From Pocillopora verrucosa (Eukaryota > Cnidaria > Anthozoa > Scleractinia > Pocilloporidae), in the NCBI RefSeq assembly GCF_036669915.1, contig NC_089312.1, forward strand, positions 18,234,317 through 18,298,316: DNA of 64,000 bases. Reading direction: 5' to 3'. The translations under genes and the position numbers were made by a program. The notes beneath the pieces were generated by a model, which was not told the origin of the DNA, made no database searches, and saw only the letters and a program-made list of their open reading frames with translations. Positions 46,357 to 64,000 of this stretch are shown piece after piece (position 1 is the stretch's first letter; every line of letters begins with the position of its first letter).

Positions 46357-47661
46357 TCACAATGGACTTGACAGAAGGTCTTCACTATATTCATACTTTG
46401 GGCTGTAAGCCAGAGACTTCCTGAAGTAAAGTGGCACTACTTGTCCTTTTTCCTTGTCATGTTCAAACCGAGGTATTTCAGTCTTTTTCTTCAAATTAAG
46501 TTCATCAACATTAAAGGTGAATACAACCTCACTGTCTTCTTTTACATGTCTTGGAGTCCTTTGCTGTGAATTCCCTGACTTTACAAAACCATTCATCTGT
46601 TGACTGTCCCTTAGCACTTGTGGTTCATTTCTAACTGACCTGCTTGTGAGTGGTTTATTAACAACATCAGGAAAATCAACATAGTCATTTTTTGCTTTTT
46701 GAGGGGTGTTTCCTGTTAAGCTTCGGGATTGACTTCTACTCCTGTGGGAAGTAGGAGCCTCCCCCCTTGAAATTGTTCTTTCCTGATGCACAGATCTAAG
46801 GACATTTTTTCCACTAGGGGCTTCTGGAACTCTCGACACCAGCATGTGTGGCAGAGGCCTCTTGACATATCTGTTAGGCTGCCGTAGATAATCATCTTTC
46901 CTCACAACAACCATGCCTTCCTGTTTAAGGGGAGGACGAGATCTTATGACCTGACTGTGGTAATCTTTGGGTTTTAATGTAGGGTAAACAAGGTTGAGGT
47001 ACAACTTTTGATCAACCTTAAGCTGCTTATGATCTGGTCGAGCACCGGCTCCATAGATTATGGGAGCTTTTATGAGTCCCATATAAACACTCTGTTTAGT
47101 TTTCATCTGCTTGTGATTGGTAGAGAGCCCATACAGATCACTCTCAACAGATTGCTGTATTTGCATGTTCTTCTTACCAGCTAATAGCTCTGGATGGTGA
47201 AACAAATACTCTCTGACATCTCTCATGGTTCGTGCAGGTCTAGGCTGCAACCCATAGATGCTTGAGGTACTTGGTGAAACCAAAGCCCTTGAGAGTGGCT
47301 CTCTCACACTGTATGTGGAATATGAACCATTTCCATCTCTGGAACCACGATCTAAACTGCCAGGATGGTATATGTGTCTATTGCCAGGACGAATAGGCTC
47401 CAAGTTGCCATGGTAACTATGCCTGTCCACTTGATTTCTTGGACGATACTGTTTTGTGTAAGTCTTATCAAAAGTAAAGGACCTTGCATCTTGATGAGCC
47501 AGTGGGCTTGATGGTCTGAAGCTTTGCACACTTCTCAATTCTTCGTCATCATCATCACTTACTTCAATAGATGAATGTTTAGATGACTTCTGAGCAGGAG
47601 GCAATTCTTCATTGGTGCGATATTTCCGTGAGGAATTTGCTATACTTGCAGAAATACCCAT
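46357..47661 (-). CDS. Unrecognised basic, disordered protein with N-myristoylation signal
   Basis: A single 434-codon exon. It starts MGISASIANSS, a good N-myristoylation context (Gly2, Ser6), so membrane association is inferred. It is rich in Arg, Ser, Tyr and Pro, has an acidic DDDDEE patch near residue 40, and seems largely disordered. Two related tyrosine-containing segments recur (KQMKTKQSVYMGL and KQLKVDQKLYLNL, ~180-225), each a possible short linear motif. A central MRDVREYLFHHPELL helix precedes them. An acceptor (TTTTAG) lies 26 nt upstream of the ATG at 47688, with an open frame between, so at least one 5' exon exists and the true start could lie further upstream. I recognise no family; a cnidarian-restricted protein is possible. 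Confidence 0.75.
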   Translation of the reverse strand: MGISASIANSSRKYRTNEELPPAQKSSKHSSIEVSDDDDEELRSVQSFRPSSPLAHQDARSFTFDKTYTKQYRPRNQVDRHSYHGNLEPIRPGNRHIYHPGSLDRGSRDGNGSYSTYSVREPLSRALVSPSTSSIYGLQPRPARTMRDVREYLFHHPELLAGKKNMQIQQSVESDLYGLSTNHKQMKTKQSVYMGLIKAPIIYGAGARPDHKQLKVDQKLYLNLVYPTLKPKDYHSQVIRSRPPLKQEGMVVVRKDDYLRQPNRYVKRPLPHMLVSRVPEAPSGKNVLRSVHQERTISRGEAPTSHRSRSQSRSLTGNTPQKAKNDYVDFPDVVNKPLTSRSVRNEPQVLRDSQQMNGFVKSGNSQQRTPRHVKEDSEVVFTFNVDELNLKKKTEIPRFEHDKEKGQVVPLYFRKSLAYSPKYEYSEDLLSSPL

Positions 47662-48363
47662 GGTTCCTTGCCACCTCCTGTCCTGTTCTAAAATAATGCA
47701 AATATAAAAATTCAGTAAATTTTATTTAGTATACTTATGATATTTTCATCAACTATAATCCTAGTTCTCCCATTTGCTGCCAATAGAAAACAATGGGAAG
47801 AGAAAATAGCCAGAATAAATCCTCTTGCTTATACATGTACCTTGCTACTTTCCTTGCTTTTTCATTTTTCATTAAGCTGTAATGTTTCAACCCTTAGACA
47901 CTTAAGAGTGACTGGTTTCTAGTTTCTCATCTAACTATCATTTCTGAATAAAACACCAAAGTCATGAGAATTAAGAAAATGATCATCATTTTAAGAAGTG
48001 CCTCATTGCTACACAAAATCCTCTCAACAGCACTCTTTGTTCAAAATGCTATGGCCCATATGCAAAGAAACACAACCACATTTCCTCCACTTGAAAGAAC
48101 TACATTAGTTGCCTGTCTAATCAAGAATTGAATTCAAGATTTTAATTTTGACATTTAAAGCTTATCATGAAATTGGAGCAACTGGAAGTATTTGACAGAC
48201 TCTTTAGTTAAACATGCCCTTTGAAGAACACTCTACTATTCCAACAAGGAATTGTTGGTACTTCCTAAGTATAATCTTGAGCACTATGGAATTTAGGTCA
48301 TTACTCCCTCACTCTGGAACAATTTACCAGACCAAGGAAAAACTACAGCATACCTAAGTTCTT

Positions 48364-48574
48364 TTAACCCTTTCACTCCCATGAGTGACCAAGACAGAAT
48401 TTCTCCTTACAATATCAATACACTATCAACCAGACAAGAGATATGAATAAAGAAAAATATCAATTTGGGGATAATTAGTTGATCGAACACTAAGTTCTCT
48501 AAACTAATATTATAAGAATTGTATGATTGACAGTAAGGAGAATTACAAATTTGATCTGGGAGTTAAAGGGTTAA
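48364..48574 (+). mobile_element. Complete TTAA-flanked MITE, 211 bp (piggyBac-type)
   Basis: Begins TTAACCCTTTCACTCCC and ends GGGAGTTAAAGGGTTAA. The interior, with GTGACCAAGACAGAATTTCT and CCTTACAATATCAATAC, matches the element at 60931-61143 and the fragment at 41456-41514. It has no coding capacity, so it is non-autonomous. Confidence 0.88.
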
Positions 48575-49956
48575 GAGTAGAGTCAAGACCTTTTATGTAG
48601 TTGTTCCTTTTAGATTTTTTCACCTCAGATTTGTTTCTATTTTAACAAATATTATCATGATATAATTTTATATACTCAAGCAACTTCGTTTAACACTATT
48701 TGTAAATTAGTAGAAATGGTGCTTAAGAAATAATTATTATTATTACCATTTTTTATTTTTTTCTTAGAGGGCAATGTAACAAATCCTGCAATCTGATTGG
48801 TTGTTTACCCTGTCAGCATTTTCCTATCTCTGCCCATGGGCCACGCTTTTGTGAGTCGCCAAGTACATCCCAACTATCGTTGCCATTTTCCATAAATATA
48901 TCTCCTTTTTCTGGCTGGACAGTATTTTTAAGCAAACACGTCGGTCACTACCTCAAGCCGATAAGCAACTTATGAATCCTTTCTTTTCTCTCTTTCAAAT
49001 CACTTTGGTTGACAGAAAAATATTGGTTTCAGAATGAATTTTTATAAGCAATAGTGTCATTACATTGGTTGACAAGCAGCCTAAAAACCATCTGCAATTA
49101 ATTTTAACTGTGCACAAAAAGTACATAGAAAGTTAAAATGTGAAGTATTTGGTTACATTTAAACTGAACAATGGAACTTTCATTCATTTAATATCTGAAT
49201 TTTCTCAAACAATTTGTTCGTAGCGAAAGAGCAAGCGAAGTTTTAATTTAAGTTCTACAAAAAATATACGCTCTTGATGAGTCTTTCCAAGTCCGTTCAA
49301 TTTGGACATTTGTACCATAAATTGCACAACAGAAACTGAAAGAATTTGATGAGAAAAGGCTGCATTAAATCCTTGTGTGTTTTGTAAGAGTGTGCCATTC
49401 AAATTTAGTTTTTGTGGAGGAAAGACTAGATTTACACGCACCATTGCAGCAAACAAATGAACAAACTCTCACAACTTCAAAATAGAAAATTTGAATTTGC
49501 TCACAAATACTTTCCTTGCCGTTTACTTAATGAACAGAGGTAAATCTTCCTGCATGAATGAATCGTCAATGAGAATGAATAATACTTTCTGTTAGATCAT
49601 TGACTGTTTTTGAAGAAAACATTGTCTAGATAGTCCTTGCCAAACTAGTTCTGTTGTTTTTCAAATGTTCTTGCGCTTTTTTTTCTTACACACTCCCTAA
49701 TTGAAAGGTGTCAGATTGTGACAGATACTTGTAAAAATAATGTTTCAAAGTTTGTTTGGAAGCCTTTTAAATCACTTTTATCGTAATGGAAATGAAAATG
49801 TTTCAGTGAGGCATCTCTCCTTAATTTGCATCACCTCTATTTTAACTACCATCTACTTGCTCAAAAATTGTTCAGTTTATAGAAGATCTTGCCATATTTA
49901 CAGCCCTAAATCATTTGGGTTCTTTTGGAAAGAATTTTGTCAAGTTTAAAAAAAAA

Positions 49957-50111
49957 ATATGTTATTTACCAACTAAGGGTTGGTCTGTATGGTGAAAAAC
50001 TGTGACCTCGGTCTTGAAATGCTTCCCTTGGCCTATGGCCTCAGGCAGTATTTTCAAGACCTCAGTCACAGTTTTTCAGCATATGGACCCGCCAGCCGGC
50101 AAATAACATAT
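49957..50111. mobile_element. Palindromic foldback element, ~155 bp
   Basis: The ends are ATATGTTATTTACC and its counterpart GGCAAATAACATAT. Inner arms pair over GAAAAACTGTGAC/GTCACAGTTTTTC and GGTCTTGAAA/TTTCAAGACC. The centre is GGCCTATGGCC. The arms run almost the full length, so the element is one hairpin, typical of a foldback MITE. Confidence 0.8.
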
Positions 50112-51623
50112 ATATATGACATGTACAGGGAACAGTATAGAGAAAAAGAATACTGATTTTAGTGTAAAAAATAGTTAATCACTTAGCATTTACTGAGTGA
50201 AGTTTAAGTAAGATACTCATCGTTATTTTCTTTCCCAAAAAAATTGTGACTGAAAGTTAATTCTGCCAACCATGTTATGAGGTCTACCAATTGTGACATA
50301 GAAAACAGTTTAATGTGGACCAGATACTTTTATTAATAAAATCACGCAATTATCAAACTTGATCATTGCTTAAAATAGACATCTTGATGTGTTTGAGAAA
50401 ATAATTTGCCAACACAAAAGATTCCCGCAAGCTACCAACAGTAAACATGTTTACATTATTAAAGTGGCATGTGCGTGAATTATTGCATAATTAGCTAAAA
50501 ATCAAACTACAGCGCATAGTAGCCCTTCAAAATGAAATCCCTGAAAACAAGATGAAGAATTCTTCAATGTTCTAAAAGCAAAAGAGCCATAATTGCAAGG
50601 CTATGTTTTACTATTTCGTTATAAATCCTTCCAATGGTAAAATCTTCCGAACACGTTTTCGATATCTCTGCATCTGTAACTGCTTTTCTGCCACGAAATG
50701 ACTATCCTTAATGTGAATTTAATGATTTTAAATAACATCACCTTAATCTATTCTGAATGTATACAACAGATAACAAACTACAACTGCCAAACTTTGCAAG
50801 AATTCATCTTGAAAAGCGTTCGTGAATTTTCCAATTGCAATATGTCTACTTTGTTTACGCTCACTTCATATTTGTTATTTGTCATCTGAGCACAACGAAT
50901 CTTTCCCTCCTGCGTAGGATTTGTATCGTTCACATTTTCACTTCACACATAACCTGATCCCTATCTCTATCAAATCATCCGACAATAAACTGTACTGGCG
51001 TCTTCTGTGAGAATGGAATGTTAATTGTTCCAAGCAATTCTGAAAATTTCTAATTAAAGATCATTAAACCGAGCCAAATCTATAAGGTTATATTGAACGT
51101 AAGCTTAGTCCTTGAAAACGACTAAACGGTTTTCCAGTCAGTTCAAGCAAGGAAGGGGAATAAAAAGGGAAAACAAATCAAACCGTAAAATTTAATTTAT
51201 AGAAGATTAGACACAATTTGGGGAAAGTTAGGAAAGATAGAATTCTAATGAAAACCACACTCGAAGCTTCGATCTAACCGTTACCACTACAGTTCGAGAA
51301 CTATGTACGTAAACGTGCCGAATTTCATAACGATTCCTTAGCGGGTTATCCGGCAACTCATGATTTAGTCGCTATAAATTAATAATGACTCAGATAGCGG
51401 TGAATTATTTCGACTTTGTGAATTTACGCTTCTTGATCGAAAGCAGGGTTTCATGTCATACAGCTGGTTACCATCGAAACCCAAGGTTCATTAAGGTACA
51501 GACTTCATCCAAAGAAATTTTGGTTTACCGCAGATAAACCAAATAAACACGCGAAAAGTATAAAGACCTGTGTTACCTCTGAAGAAGATGTTATGGTTTC
51601 ATAGTAGACTTTTCATGAAGTAC

Positions 51624-51776
51624 TCAAGATTGTCCCAAAAGATCAAACTCGCCTTTTGTTGTTGTGACTTTCGGCGTCTCTTCTACGCTTGAGATCATTT
51701 TCATCCTCCCATAGTGCATTGCGTTTCCTTTGAAAAGCTGGGCCTCACTTGGACGACTTTGCAGTTCGTCTGTCAT
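51624..51776 (-). CDS. Small ORF divergent from POLR2B (uORF or first exon)
   Basis: A 50-codon ORF starting MTDELQSRPSEAQLF, with its ATG in a GTCCGCCATGA context 124 bp from the POLR2B start; an in-frame Met at 51833 would lengthen it. A plausible donor (TTCAGAG|GTAACA) lies about 50 nt after its stop, so this may be a 5' UTR exon with a uORF for the minus-strand gene at 46357-47661. No homology recognised; low confidence that the peptide is a functional product. Confidence 0.3.
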   Translation of the reverse strand: MTDELQSRPSEAQLFKGNAMHYGRMKMISSVEETPKVTTTKGEFDLLGQS

Positions 51777-51900
51777 GGCGGACTCGAAATATGTAGTAGT
51801 TGTGTACAAAAAATCCATCTGAATCATTAACATTTCGCGTCCATCCTCAAAAGGAAAGGTGTAGTATAAGTCATAATTAACTGAAGATTACGTAGAAGTC
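51777..51900. promoter_or_regulatory. Probable POLR2B promoter, perhaps bidirectional
   Basis: Short interval between a minus-strand ATG (51776) and the POLR2B ATG (51901). It contains ATGGCGGA at 51776 on the plus strand, a YY1-like core. No TATA box is obvious. Confidence 0.4.
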
Positions 51901-63786
<11,886 letters not shown>

Positions 63787-64000
63787 TGAGCTTAAAACCA
63801 CAACGGTTTGATTTTTCTCCTTCCGAGCGCTTTTTGACGATTTTCCAAGTCCGAAGTATTCATAAAAACAGCTGCTCTGAATTCAAAGTGATAACAAAGA
63901 AACTCCCTAAAGTGCATTTCTTCCGGTAATGTTGCAGGGAGTTTTTACTCAAGCTCTTGGCGTATGTTTCCGTTCCGCAGTTAGGAATAGTGAATGGCTA

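Larger units (their letters stand above)
47688..51900. other. Intergenic or 5' intron region upstream of POLR2B
   Basis: Probably contains the 5' intron(s) of the minus-strand gene at 46357-47661, and the POLR2B promoter at its right end. Two repeats are present (48364 and 49957). No other exon is convincing. Confidence 0.4.

Overview
The window is animal nuclear DNA. AT-rich intergenic sequence surrounds multi-exon genes with GT-AG introns, and short transposon-derived repeats are scattered through it. The gene content (ankyrin-TRP channels, TSP1/LRR secreted proteins, animal-type RCHY1, FBXO22, UBOX5, NRBF2 and POLR2B) and the repeat style point to an anthozoan cnidarian, most likely a stony coral. 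The species cannot be named from the sequence alone.

Layout. 1-11.4 kb: two ankyrin-repeat TRP-type cation channel genes tail to tail. The plus-strand gene is cut by the window's left edge; the minus-strand gene looks complete. They share exon lengths and phases, so they are an inverted duplicate pair. 11.4-15.2 kb: no gene recognised. 15.2-21.9 kb: three ubiquitin-ligase genes side by side. These are an intronless RCHY1-like RING/CHY protein (-), FBXO22 (-) and UBOX5/RNF37 (+); the last two are head to head with 73 bp between their start codons. 22-34.3 kb: about 12 kb with no convincing gene, holding a long foldback sequence, a TTAA-type MITE copy, a tandem duplication of about 175 bp and a minisatellite. 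34.3-38.8 kb: one intronless 1509-codon ORF for a secreted mosaic protein, signal peptide - LRRs - 15 TSP1 repeats - sushi - trypsin-like protease. 40.4-43.2 kb: NRBF2, four exons. 44.7-47.7 kb: an orphan terminal exon and an unrecognised, probably N-myristoylated 434-aa protein, both minus. 51.9 kb to the right edge: POLR2B (RNA polymerase II RPB2), 20 exons visible, with the C-terminal end missing beyond the window.

The genes do not form one pathway. NRBF2 (autophagy PI3K complex), POLR2B and the E3-ligase trio are housekeeping-type genes, two of them with compact, apparently bidirectional promoters. The lineage-flavoured content is the TRP pair and the LRR-TSP1-sushi-trypsin protein. The latter is the strongest candidate for something undescribed: its domain order is unusual, it has no introns, its TSP1 units have been recently homogenised, and its protease domain carries Arg in place of the oxyanion-hole Gly193, as in human mesotrypsin.
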